DNA of 64,000 nucleotides from CAVYEM01 sp963767635. Its GTDB lineage: Bacteria; Vulcanimicrobiota; Vulcanimicrobiia; Vulcanimicrobiales; Vulcanimicrobiaceae. The position numbers and the translations under genes are program-made. The stretch is from assembly GCA_963767635.1 (NCBI GenBank), contig CAVYEM010000001.1, positions 744,001-808,000 on the forward strand. Direction: 5' to 3'. Below, in pieces: positions 1 through 7,639 of this stretch. A model generated the notes under the pieces. The model saw only the letters and a list, made by a program, of their open reading frames with translations. It was not told where the DNA came from and ran no database searches. How positions within the stretch are numbered: position 1 is the first letter of the stretch; every line of letters begins with the position of its first letter.

Positions 1-1261
1 GCGCCTCGATTGCATCGCAAACCTGCGGCGTGCCCGGATCTTCGAGCGGCAGATTCACGTAAACCGCTCCGATACGTCCGAGCGTGCGCACGTCCGCGAG
101 CGCTTGCGCTATTCGTTCCATGGTGGTGCCGCCAACTGTAACCACGTCGATAACGGCAAAGCCTTCGCTGCGAGAAACCCCGATGTGCAGATCGCCGGTC
201 TGCGTTACAGCGCAGCCTTCGCGGACATCGCTGGCGAAACCGAGATTACGATAGATCGCATCGATCATTTCGTGGTGGCGCGGCGGCGCATAAATCGTGC
301 GCGATTCGCGAGCCTTTAGTGGTTTGATGTAGATCGTGAAACTTTGCCGCTGACCACCGCCCGTATACTGCATGTGCTTTGGCGTGAAGGCCGCCGGATC
401 GCCGCCGAGGACGATGCCGCAGAGGCTTGCGCCGATTTTCGCGCTGTCTTCTTGCGTGCGCGGATGCGTGGTAACCGGCTCGGTGTAGAACGCGCCGAAA
501 CCGAGCCGCACGGCCTCATCTTGGGCAAACTGACGCAAACGCTCGAGCAGGCCGCGTCCGCGATGCGCCGGCGAAACGATTGCGGCGCAGCCGTCGACGA
601 GCGGTGTTCCAGGAATCGGATCGAGCGCAAAGTGACCGACGATTTCGCCGTCTTCGGCTACCGCAACGATCGATATGTAGGCATTTGAATTATTCAGCTC
701 TACGAGCCGCTTGGGGACGTAGACCGCCGGAAAGACATAGTTATAACCCCACGTTCGGTAGAATGCGCGTGCCACGCCGGGAGCGTCTTCGGGTTGAAAG
801 CGCCGTATCGTGTATCGCTGCTGCGGCGCGAGCGGTACGCTGTCTTCGCGTGGCGGCGCCGCGTCCTCGTTTGCAATACCGTGTGGGCGTTGTAGCGTGA
901 GCAGCAGTTCGCTTCCGGCGCGGCCGTGAAGTTTCCACTGCGCGCTATCGACGCGTTCGAGGATGTTCGGCCAACTCGGGTCACGGCGCGCGTTCCCGTC
1001 TTCGAGCGGCAAGCCGCGCTCGAGCAGCGAGATATGCAATTCTTCCGGCGTCCAAACCGCGCGCACGCGAATCGGCTCCCGTTCACCCGCCATGGCATCG
1101 CGCACGATGAGTTCGAAGCCGAACCTCGCCGCATCCGCGATCTTGGTGCGGTCCGTTTCGTTGAACTCTGCGCGCGCGGCCGCATCGCCGGCAACGTATG
1201 CGGCGAGCATGGCATAGCCGGCTTCGGGCGGCAGCCGCAGATCGATAACGCGCTCGGCCAT
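1..1261 (-). CDS. RsbW-like ATPase / GNAT acetyltransferase fusion, partial
   Basis: The minus-strand frame is open from an ATG at 1261 to the left edge, so the C-terminus is missing (about 420 residues visible). The first ~130 residues begin IDLRLPPEAGYAML and resemble the anti-sigma (RsbW/SpoIIAB-type HATPase) module that is often fused to acetyltransferases; classical ATP-binding boxes are poorly kept. From about residue 148 a GNAT domain follows, with the acetyl-CoA loop HRGRGLLE near residue 232. Such fusions are known as putative regulators or acetyltransferases with unknown substrate. No convincing Shine-Dalgarno precedes the ATG; the frame stays open further upstream without another ATG/GTG/TTG. 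Function is inferred from domain order only. Confidence 0.75.
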   Translation of the reverse strand, partial: MAERVIDLRLPPEAGYAMLAAYVAGDAAARAEFNETDRTKIADAARFGFELIVRDAMAGEREPIRVRAVWTPEELHISLLERGLPLEDGNARRDPSWPNILERVDSAQWKLHGRAGSELLLTLQRPHGIANEDAAPPREDSVPLAPQQRYTIRRFQPEDAPGVARAFYRTWGYNYVFPAVYVPKRLVELNNSNAYISIVAVAEDGEIVGHFALDPIPGTPLVDGCAAIVSPAHRGRGLLERLRQFAQDEAVRLGFGAFYTEPVTTHPRTQEDSAKIGASLCGIVLGGDPAAFTPKHMQYTGGGQRQSFTIYIKPLKARESRTIYAPPRHHEMIDAIYRNLGFASDVREGCAVTQTGDLHIGVSRSEGFAVIDVVTVGGTTMERIAQALADVRTLGRIGAVYVNLPLEDPGTPQVCDAIEA

Positions 1262-1385
1262 GCGGGAAGGTTCGACCGACGCACACGGAGCTCTTTGAGG
1301 TCTCGCGCCGCATGTTCGGTGAGCGTCATTCGCCGCCTCGGTGCGTATTTTAGCGAGACACGCTAAATTCCGTAACGGCCGCCGC

Positions 1386-1414
1386 TTGACATCGAGAAAA
1401 CATAACGATATAGT
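1386..1414 (+). promoter_or_regulatory. sigma-70-type promoter of the VOC-ArsR operon
   Basis: A consensus TTGACA at 1386-1391 is followed by a 17-nt spacer and TATAGT at 1409-1414, about 30 nt ahead of the first gene of the operon. The AT-rich stretch stands out against the high-GC background. Confidence 0.75.
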
Positions 1415-1424
1415 TATATAACTA
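1411..1424. promoter_or_regulatory. Palindromic operator, probably for the ArsR-family repressor
   Basis: TAGTTATATAACTA is a perfect 14-bp palindrome overlapping the -10 box. ArsR-family repressors commonly bind AT-rich inverted repeats at the -10 region of their own operon, and an ArsR gene is the second cistron here, so autorepression is the simple reading. Confidence 0.65.
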
Positions 1425-1446
1425 AGCGGTAAACAAAGGATCTTGT

Positions 1447-1818
1447 ATGAACTCCACCGTCATCCGGGTCAAAGGCATAGACCTCAGCGGCTACATGGTT
1501 AAAGACGCGCCCCGCGCCGTCGCGTTCTATCGCGACGTCGTCGGCCTCGAGCCCGCCCGCCTGTACGCCCAAGACCGCGGCGCAGAATACGACCTGCCCG
1601 ACGGCACCACGTTCGGCCTGTGGGGCGGCGGCGGACCGATTCCGTTTCAGCCCAGCAACGGCGTGCTGTTCGCCGTTGACGATCTCGACGAAACCGCGGC
1701 CGTGCTTCAAGCCAAAGGCATCCCGGCCGTCTTCCAAACCGAGACGCCGTTTTGCCGCATGCTCGCCATCCACGATACCGAAGGCAACAGCGTGTTTTTC
1801 CATCAGCGGAAATCGTGA
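1447..1818 (+). CDS. VOC (glyoxalase/bleomycin-resistance) family protein
   Basis: 123 residues, one betaalphabetabetabeta-type VOC protomer that would dimerise. Recognisable blocks are the N-terminal strand with FYRDVVGLEPARL, the central LWGGGGPIPFQ, and the C-terminal HDTEGNSVFFHQ, the last carrying the usual acidic metal-ligand position (E in TEGN). Substrate is unknown; VOC members act in glyoxalase, dioxygenase or drug-binding roles. AAGGA at 1436-1440 is a good ribosome binding site for the ATG. It is first in a four-gene operon in which every following gene overlaps its predecessor by four bases; its TGA overlaps the GTG start of the ArsR regulator. Confidence 0.9.
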   Translation: MNSTVIRVKGIDLSGYMVKDAPRAVAFYRDVVGLEPARLYAQDRGAEYDLPDGTTFGLWGGGGPIPFQPSNGVLFAVDDLDETAAVLQAKGIPAVFQTETPFCRMLAIHDTEGNSVFFHQRKS

Positions 1819-2150
1819 GCACGAATCTCGATGCGGTTTTCGGTGCACTCGCCGATCCCACGCGCCGGCGCATCGTCGAACGGCTCGCGCGCCGGCCGCT
1901 CACCGTCGGCCAGATTGCGGCGGAGTCTCCGCTCTCTCAGCCGGCAATCTCCAAACATGTCCGCGTTCTCGAAGAATCCGGCTTGCTGCGTCGCAGCATC
2001 GAAGGCCGCGTGCATTACTGCAGTCTGGCTCCGCAAACAATGCAGAGCGTAATGAAATGGCTCGAGCGGCAGCGCCGTTACTGGAACACCGCGCTCGATC
2101 GGCTCGAGATTATTCTCAAAGAATCAGCCGACGAAAAGAGCAAACCATGA
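1815..2150 (+). CDS. ArsR/SmtB-family transcriptional regulator
   Basis: 111 residues from GTG 1815, which overlaps the upstream stop as GTGA. The winged helix-turn-helix is textbook: FGALADPTRRRIVERL, then the recognition helix SQPAISKHVRVLEESGLL, then the wing RRSIEGRVHYCSL. There is no clear CxC metal site, so this belongs to the non-metal, SRPBCC-associated subgroup. Regulators of this subgroup usually precede AHSA1/SRPBCC genes, as here. It probably represses its own operon through the palindrome in the promoter. The start was chosen by overlap and because the longer frame upstream belongs to the VOC gene. Confidence 0.92.
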   Translation: MSTNLDAVFGALADPTRRRIVERLARRPLTVGQIAAESPLSQPAISKHVRVLEESGLLRRSIEGRVHYCSLAPQTMQSVMKWLERQRRYWNTALDRLEIILKESADEKSKP

Positions 2151-2596
2151 CGCAAACCACAGTCCCCGCGCTGGTGATCCGCCGTACCTACGATGCCGCT
2201 CCCGAACGCATCTACGCCGCTTGGACCGATCCAGCGATCGCCAAACAATTTCTCGGCCCCGGCGAGGTGTGCGCAGATGAAGTGCAGATGGATGTGCGCA
2301 CGGGTGGAACGTACCGCATCGCGATGCGGCGCCCGCAAGGCGATGTGTGGACCGTCGCCGGCGAGTACCGCGAAGTGGTCCCCAACCGCCGCTTGAGTAT
2401 GACGTGGCGCTGGCTGGAAGACGATCCGGCCGACGAGCAAGAAACGCTGCTCACGCTTGAATTCAATCCCGCCGGTGGTGGAACCGAACTCGTTCTCACG
2501 CACGACTATTTTGCAACGGAAGAGTCCCGCAACGGACACGGCGACGGCTGGAGCACCACCCTTTCACAGCTTTCAGAACTGATGAGGAACGCATGA
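2147..2596 (+). CDS. SRPBCC/AHSA1 (START-like) domain protein 1
   Basis: 149 residues. The family hallmarks are IRRTYDAAPERIYAAWTDP at the N-terminus and the central GGTYRIAMRRPQGDVW with GEYREVVPNRRL. AHSA1-type SRPBCC proteins form a hydrophobic ligand-binding cavity; the ligand is not predictable. The ATG overlaps the ArsR stop (ATGA), indicating translational coupling. Its neighbour downstream is a paralogue of similar size, so the pair probably arose by tandem duplication. Confidence 0.9.
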   Translation: MTQTTVPALVIRRTYDAAPERIYAAWTDPAIAKQFLGPGEVCADEVQMDVRTGGTYRIAMRRPQGDVWTVAGEYREVVPNRRLSMTWRWLEDDPADEQETLLTLEFNPAGGGTELVLTHDYFATEESRNGHGDGWSTTLSQLSELMRNA

Positions 2597-3039
2597 ACCA
2601 GGCAACACTTCCCGCAGTAGTCATTCGCCGCACCTTCGACGCTTCGCCCGACAGCGTATTCGCGGCCTGGACGGGCAAGGAATTCGCCGAAATGATTTGC
2701 CCCGAAAACGTTACGCTGCAAGACCTCAAGATGGACGTTCGCCCGGGCGGTTCGTACAAGATCGACCTGCTCATGGCCGACGGGGAGGTTTGGACGCTGC
2801 ACGGCGATTACCGCGAGGTCGCGCCGCCGCACCGGTTAGTCATGACGTGGAGCTGGATCGAAGACGATCTCAAGGACACGCAAGAAACGCTGCTCACCAT
2901 CGAGCTCACACCCGAAGGCAGCGGCACCGCGCTCGAACTGCGTCACGAACTGTTCCTGCGCGAAGAATCGCGTGCTTCGCACGAAGAAGGCTGGGCGGAA
3001 TGCCTTGACAAACTCGCCGCAAAGCTCACCAGCCCATAA
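2593..3039 (+). CDS. SRPBCC/AHSA1 (START-like) domain protein 2
   Basis: 148 residues, paralogous to the preceding gene over its whole length: VIRRTFDASPDSVFAAW, PGGSYKIDLLMADGEVW, GDYREVAPPHRLVMTW. The last gene of the ArsR operon, starting in an ATGA overlap at 2593. Two AHSA1 paralogues under one ArsR repressor suggest either a heterodimer or two ligand specificities. Ligand and pathway are unknown. Confidence 0.9.
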   Translation: MNQATLPAVVIRRTFDASPDSVFAAWTGKEFAEMICPENVTLQDLKMDVRPGGSYKIDLLMADGEVWTLHGDYREVAPPHRLVMTWSWIEDDLKDTQETLLTIELTPEGSGTALELRHELFLREESRASHEEGWAECLDKLAAKLTSP

Positions 3040-3279
3040 TCGTATGCGCGCTGGCCGCGCCAGGCCTGAACTGTACGAGCCGCTACGCTCTCAATGGAGC
3101 CGCTTGTAGACATATCGCAAAAACTGCGCAGAGAAACAAGACACGCTTGAACGAAATGATTGGTGCAAAAGCGCAGCCCCTAACGCACCGATCGCGGAAA
3201 AGCAAGTCGTACTTGCGCGCGCACATTATGTGGGCTATGATTCTCAGACCTAGCACAGTGCTTCCGAAAGGAGTACTCT

Positions 3280-3792
3280 ATGAGAAGGCTCATTTCGTTC
3301 GCTATTCCGGTGTTCATCTGCGTGCTGGCGCTTGTAGCATTTTTCACTGGGCGAGTACAAGCCTCAGACCAGTCGCAAATACAATCGTTATACCAGCGTT
3401 TTGCAACCGCGTTTCGGAATCGTGATCTCAACGGAATTATGTCCGTGTATATTCACGATAATTCACTTTTTGTCTTCGACGTGACACCACCTCGGCAGCA
3501 CGTCGGTTGGAATGACTATCGCGACGACTGGCGCGGCACTTTCGCAGCAATGAAACAACCGGTCCGTTTCACAATCCATGATCTGCATGTTATTTCGAGC
3601 GGCGACGTTGCGTACTCGCACAGCGCGCAAGAGATCAGCGCGCCATCGGCCAAGTCCGGGACCATGCACTTCATCGTTCGAGTTACTGACGTTCTGCGCC
3701 GAATCAACGGCAAGTGGCTAATCGTGCAAGAGCATGTTTCAGTACCCGTCGACATTATGTCCGGCAAGCCTGACATGATGTCCAAGCCCTAA
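3280..3792 (+). CDS. Secreted SnoaL/NTF2-like protein
   Basis: 170 residues with an N-terminal signal peptide (MRRLISFAIPVFICVLALVA, cleavage near VQA-SD). The rest fits a SnoaL-like/NTF2 cone: IQSLYQRFATAFRNRDLNGI, then strands with FDVTPPRQHVGW and the final RINGKWLIVQEHVSVPVD. Members of this class are ketosteroid-isomerase-like enzymes or ligand binders; exported versions are usually of unknown role. AAGGAG lies seven bases ahead of the ATG. Single-gene unit ending at a hairpin terminator. The GC content is visibly lower than in the neighbours. Confidence 0.85.
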   Translation: MRRLISFAIPVFICVLALVAFFTGRVQASDQSQIQSLYQRFATAFRNRDLNGIMSVYIHDNSLFVFDVTPPRQHVGWNDYRDDWRGTFAAMKQPVRFTIHDLHVISSGDVAYSHSAQEISAPSAKSGTMHFIVRVTDVLRRINGKWLIVQEHVSVPVDIMSGKPDMMSKP

Positions 3793-3812
3793 CGAACGGC
3801 AGCCGAGCAATA

Positions 3813-3857
3813 GAAAGGGCCCGCGCCTGGCGAGCCCTTCTATTACATCCTTTTTTT
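3813..3857. terminator. Intrinsic terminator between convergent genes
   Basis: GAAAGGGC and GCCCTTC arms around a GC-rich loop, followed shortly by a T7 run on the plus strand. It sits between the secreted NTF2-like gene and the convergent lipoprotein gene. Confidence 0.6.
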
Positions 3858-3922
3858 GCGCAAACGGTTCAAAATCGTTTTTGGTAGACCAGCGCGGCAC
3901 GGGCGCATCCCCCGCCGGCCTT

Positions 3923-4804
3923 CTACCATTCGTCGAAGAACAGCACGTTCGGCAGCGAACTACCGGTCGGATTGCCCGCGCCGACGAGTACCCACACTAC
4001 CTCGTGCGAGTACAGCGGAATCGTGCTCGGATCTCCGGCGTACATCGTGTAGGTGTTCGACGTGACGTAGCAGTGCGGCGTGCACTGATGACCGCGCGAA
4101 AATTGACCCGATGTATAGACCGTAACCGGCCCGTTCAGCGGCCCAAAATTTACCGGGCTGACCGGGATGCCCCAGATTGCCAGAAAATCGCCGAGCGTAT
4201 ATTTCGTACCGTTCTGAAAACCAGTCGGCGGCGTGATGCTTTCCATATGAATGGTGCCGCTCGCGTCATGCGTATGCATCTCGTAATAGCACACGCTCGC
4301 GTACTGCGTCCAGTTCGGCGGCGTTCCGGGGAATTGGCCGTCGCCGCTCGGATCGGCAAAACCAAGCCCGTCCGGCAGCGCCGCTTCCGTACCGTTATAG
4401 TAAATGCCGAGAAACGCGTGGACGTGATAACCCGTACCTTTGGGCGGGATGCCGTTGGTGTTCATCGAGGCCTTGCAAGGAACGCCGTCGGGCCCTTTGG
4501 TATCGCCGACCGGTCCGTGGCCGCCGTTTGAATAGTCGCCGTCGTTCTTATCTTCACCGATTCCGCCCGGAAACATCGTATCGTCGCCGTTGATCTGTCC
4601 GTTGCCGGTGCCCTTTGTCAGCCGGCTGTTCGGCGTCGGCGTTGGACTGGGCAGTGCAGTCGCGCCAACCGATAAACGACCGGTGTCCGTGCTGTCGCCC
4701 AGGACACCAGGCGTAACGCCCGCGTGATTTCCCGCGCCGCATCCGGCGAGTATCGAAACTGCAAGAACCAACGCAGAACACGAAATAAACCTGGCGGATC
4801 GCAT
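3923..4804 (-). CDS. Lipoprotein with HxH-rich motifs, unknown function
   Basis: 293 residues with a type-II signal peptide (lipobox LAGC, Cys at about residue 22), a Pro/Thr linker (PSPTPTPNS) and a soluble C-terminal domain. Three histidine clusters stand out: GYHVHAFLGIYYNG, YYEMHTHDASGTIHMES and RGHQCTPHCYV. The MHTHDASG..H block is a recurring motif in exported proteins of unknown role and could bind a metal; this is inference. GGGAG precedes the ATG. No partner gene is evident. Anchored in a membrane facing the periplasm or surface. Confidence 0.8.
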   Translation of the reverse strand: MRSARFISCSALVLAVSILAGCGAGNHAGVTPGVLGDSTDTGRLSVGATALPSPTPTPNSRLTKGTGNGQINGDDTMFPGGIGEDKNDGDYSNGGHGPVGDTKGPDGVPCKASMNTNGIPPKGTGYHVHAFLGIYYNGTEAALPDGLGFADPSGDGQFPGTPPNWTQYASVCYYEMHTHDASGTIHMESITPPTGFQNGTKYTLGDFLAIWGIPVSPVNFGPLNGPVTVYTSGQFSRGHQCTPHCYVTSNTYTMYAGDPSTIPLYSHEVVWVLVGAGNPTGSSLPNVLFFDEW

Positions 4805-4910
4805 AAAGATGCTCCCAAAATCGGACGGATTAGCGCAATCCTACTGGAGACGCACGCACGGGAGAAGTTACTGCGGGCCATGCCGCTGGGGACCAAAGCC
4901 CCTGCGTTCG

Positions 4911-6152
4911 TTACGCCGTTGAACTTTGCGTGGCGGACTGATTTGGTTTGAGGCGAACGCGCCCGAGTGCGAACGCACCCGCGACGGCGAGCGCCGGCAG
5001 CACGCCGATGAGCCGTGGTTGTTCTCCCACGATCGCCGTACCGATCGCGGGCGCCAAAATGAGCGCGACGCTGTTGATCGAGTCGCTCAGGCCCATGATC
5101 GCCCCGCGCTCTTCTTTGGGAGCGCGCTCTGAGAGCAGCGCCATCAACGTCGGCTCCACCATTGCGGCGCCGGCGGCCCACAAGACGAGAACGGGGAAAA
5201 ACCACGCCAAACTTTGTACGAAATAGATCAACGCGTACGATGCGAACAGCAGCACGAAACCGACCTGCCCCACGAATCGATCGCCGAAGCGCTTCGTCAT
5301 CGGGGTTACCACCGCTACGATTGTAATGCCGCCGATGACTCCGGCTCCGGCCAGCAGCCAACTGGCGTGCGAGATGCTTTGGTGCAGCGCGTGATCCAGA
5401 TACAACGCGAAGTCGGCCAACAAATACACCACCGCGAAAACGAACAAAAATTGCCGTGAGAGGACGAGCCGCACGCCGCGATCCCAGGCGGCTTGGAGCG
5501 ATTTCTTCATGCTCGTTTCTTCACGCTTTTTGCGCGTACGTGACGGCAGCAGCCACACGGTGAACCCGATGTTGATGACTTCCAAACCCGCCGCGATAAA
5601 GAACGGGAACTGCAGCCCGTATCGTGCGAGCCAACCGGCGGCAAGCGGGCCGATGATGAACGCCGAGCCAAAAACGGCGCCGTAGAAGGCGTACGCGCGA
5701 TCGCGCTGCTTTTCGCTGGTGACGTCCGCGATGTACGAAGACGCGGCGCCCAAACTGCCTGCCCCGATGCCCGATATGACGCGCGAGATGTAGATCCAGA
5801 ATAGCGAACCCGCGAGCGCCAGAAGCACGTATCCGCACAGGGTGAACGCCTGCGCGATCACGATAATGAACTTTCTACCGGTGCGATCGCTGGCTTTGCC
5901 CCAAATCGGCGCGGCAATCGTTGCGCAAAAGGCCGGTATGCTGAGCAGCATGCCCACCATCCAGTCGTGAGCGCCGTACTTGTGCGCAACGGCGGGCAGA
6001 AGCGGAATGAGCAGCGTGTAGCCGAGCATGTCGACGAAGGTCGTCAAGTAGATCGGCAGCACATCCCTGGGAAGCTGAAGAATGGCGATCTCCGGCGATT
6101 TTGAACCGTCCCGGTCGATTGCGGATGCTGCTCCTGACACGTTGTACGGCAT
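4911..6152 (-). CDS. MFS efflux transporter (DHA1/TetA-like)
   Basis: 413 residues with about twelve hydrophobic segments. The MFS motif A between TM2 and TM3 reads GKASDRTGRKF, and motif C-like glycines occur in SRVISGIGAGSLGAASSYI, typical of drug:proton antiporters. A second-half echo is TKRFGDRFVG. The start ATG at 6152 (MPYNVSG) was chosen because the upstream extension is polar, low-quality sequence. Likely exports small drugs or metabolites. It is divergent from the membrane-protein gene at 6237, sharing an 84-bp intergenic region. Confidence 0.9.
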   Translation of the reverse strand: MPYNVSGAASAIDRDGSKSPEIAILQLPRDVLPIYLTTFVDMLGYTLLIPLLPAVAHKYGAHDWMVGMLLSIPAFCATIAAPIWGKASDRTGRKFIIVIAQAFTLCGYVLLALAGSLFWIYISRVISGIGAGSLGAASSYIADVTSEKQRDRAYAFYGAVFGSAFIIGPLAAGWLARYGLQFPFFIAAGLEVINIGFTVWLLPSRTRKKREETSMKKSLQAAWDRGVRLVLSRQFLFVFAVVYLLADFALYLDHALHQSISHASWLLAGAGVIGGITIVAVVTPMTKRFGDRFVGQVGFVLLFASYALIYFVQSLAWFFPVLVLWAAGAAMVEPTLMALLSERAPKEERGAIMGLSDSINSVALILAPAIGTAIVGEQPRLIGVLPALAVAGAFALGRVRLKPNQSATQSSTA

Positions 6153-6236
6153 ATACCCCGCGTCAATCGTTCGCCCACGACCGCAAGCAAGGTATTTTCG
6201 CGTGGCATTTCCGCACAACCGGGAAAAAAGACCGGT

Positions 6237-6719
6237 ATGTGGGATCACGGCGTGCTGCTCGAGTCGGCGCGCATCGACTACGTGCAAGGGATCATCGCCG
6301 GACTATGCGGCGGGTTCGCGATGGCCATTGCTATGGCGGCACTGAGCATGGCGGTGGGCCAGGGGCCGTGGCAAATGCCCAAGCGTGTGGCGGGCGTCGT
6401 GCTCGGACCGCGCGCAAAAGACGGCGGCGGCGGGGTGATCGCCTTTGGTTTGGCCATCCACCTCGCGCTTTCCGCAGCGTTCGGCGCGCTATTTTCCGTC
6501 CTCGTCGATAGACTCACCCACGAATTTTGGATGACCGGCCTGGCCTATGCGCTCACGTTATGGGTGTTCAATTATTGGGGAGCGCAGTTTACGCCGGGCG
6601 GCCGCGAGCTGACGGAGCTGAAGACTTCGTGGCTCAGTCCGCTCGCCCATTTGGTGTATGGCGGCGTGATGGCAGGCATCGCGATCGTCTACGCCGCCTC
6701 TTCGATGCATTCGGGGTAG
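6237..6719 (+). CDS. Four-helix integral membrane protein, unknown
   Basis: 160 residues with four predicted membrane segments (IIAGLCGGFAMAIAMAALSM; VIAFGLAIHLALSAAFGALF; GLAYALTLWVFNYWG; HLVYGGVMAGIAIVYA). The loop after TM1 contains PWQMPKRVAGVVLGP, a feature of a family of uncharacterised inner-membrane proteins. No catalytic motif is visible. The following small gene starts five bases after its stop, so the two are likely co-transcribed. Confidence 0.8.
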   Translation: MWDHGVLLESARIDYVQGIIAGLCGGFAMAIAMAALSMAVGQGPWQMPKRVAGVVLGPRAKDGGGGVIAFGLAIHLALSAAFGALFSVLVDRLTHEFWMTGLAYALTLWVFNYWGAQFTPGGRELTELKTSWLSPLAHLVYGGVMAGIAIVYAASSMHSG

Positions 6720-6724
6720 AGTCA

Positions 6725-6925
6725 ATGCGGTATGCCAAACACGAATTGATCGAACGCCTGGGCGAGCCCGCTGAAGAAAACGTACGGCCGCATTTGAGCG
6801 AGCCGGGCAAACCGATGAACGTGTTGCGCTGGGAATGCGAATGCGGCGCCACCAAACTGCGCGACGATCCGCTGTGGGAATGGGATGCCTGCGAACGGCA
6901 TAAAGAAGAGCGGCCCGTCCAATGA
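6725..6925 (+). CDS. Small CxC/CxxH protein, possible metal binder
   Basis: 66 residues, starting MRYAKHELIERLGEPAEEN. The block WECECGATKLRDDPLW followed by WDACERHK provides a CxC and a CxxH, a plausible zinc-knuckle. Function unknown. It follows the membrane protein gene by five bases and ends at a hairpin that also closes the convergent histone-like gene. Confidence 0.7.
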   Translation: MRYAKHELIERLGEPAEENVRPHLSEPGKPMNVLRWECECGATKLRDDPLWEWDACERHKEERPVQ

Positions 6926-6943
6926 CGAGCCGCTTCTGCTTTT
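6905..6943. terminator. Terminator hairpin between convergent genes
   Basis: AGAGCGGC and GCCGCTTCT arms around CCGTCCAATGACGA, with a short T run (GCTTTT) on the plus strand. It overlaps the end of the 66-residue protein gene. Confidence 0.45.
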
Positions 6944-6948
6944 CGCTC

Positions 6949-7434
6949 TTAGGCTTTCTTTTTACGTCCGCCTTTGCGCCGGCCCGCGGTCTTGCGGCCG
7001 CCTTTACGTCCTGCGGCTGCTTTACGCGTGGACTTGCGTCCACTCGTCGACTTCTTACGTCCGCTGGATTTCTTGCGCCCGCCGGTCGATTTCTTGCGCC
7101 CGCCGGTCGATTTCTTTCGTCCGGCCGTCGACTTTTTACGTCCGGTCGATTTCTTGCGTCCGCTGGATTTCTTGCGTCCGCCGGTTGATTTCTTACGGCC
7201 GCCGGTTGACTTCTTGCGTCCGCCGGTCGATTTACGTCCGCCTTTACGACCCGCCGCTTTACGCGACGACTTCTTGCGACCGTTGGTCGATTTCTTGCGC
7301 CCGTTGCTTGATTTGCGGCCGTTAGTCGATTTACGGCCCGCAGTTTTGCGGCGGCCGTTCTTTCGGCGCCCGCCGCGGCGCGAGGAGTTTTCGTCGTCCA
7401 TCGTACCGCCGTTTTCCATCATGTCGGAATCCAT
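6949..7434 (-). CDS. Lys/Arg-rich repeat protein, histone-H1-like
   Basis: 161 residues; after a short acidic N-terminus (MDSDMMENGGTMDDEN) the chain consists almost entirely of degenerate repeats of (S/T)GGRKKS, GRKKST and GRKGGRK up to the terminal GRRKGGRKKKA. There is no hydrophobic core. Such tails resemble bacterial histone-H1/HU-tail proteins (Hc1-, AlgP-like) that bind and compact nucleic acids; that role is inference. GGGAGGA lies just ahead of the ATG at 7434. The underlying DNA repeats (TTTCTTGCGTCCGCCGGT-like on the plus strand) make the gene prone to copy-number change. Strong codon periodicity and a clean start and stop argue that this is a real gene and not a shadow. Confidence 0.85.
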   Translation of the reverse strand: MDSDMMENGGTMDDENSSRRGGRRKNGRRKTAGRKSTNGRKSSNGRKKSTNGRKKSSRKAAGRKGGRKSTGGRKKSTGGRKKSTGGRKKSSGRKKSTGRKKSTAGRKKSTGGRKKSTGGRKKSSGRKKSTSGRKSTRKAAAGRKGGRKTAGRRKGGRKKKA

Positions 7435-7602
7435 TCATTCCTCCCTTCGTCCCCGGGGACGAACTTGAGATGTTGGACAGCGCAATTTAGCGCTTTGTGC
7501 GCATCATAAGGAATTTTTGCAATAATTGCAAATCTCGTCGCATTCGCGCGCGCCGCGGCGCGCCCGCACTGCGGTGCCGCGCCTCATTTATATAGGCGCG
7601 AT

Positions 7603-7632
7603 TTGCCGGGGGCTTGACCCCGGCGGTATACT
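7603..7632 (+). promoter_or_regulatory. Promoter of topA, probably giving a leaderless mRNA
   Basis: TTGCCG at 7603-7608, an 18-nt spacer, and TATACT at 7627-7632. The GTG start lies seven bases after the -10 box, just where transcription should begin, and no Shine-Dalgarno exists, so translation is likely leaderless. Confidence 0.55.
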
Positions 7633-7639
7633 AAGGCCC

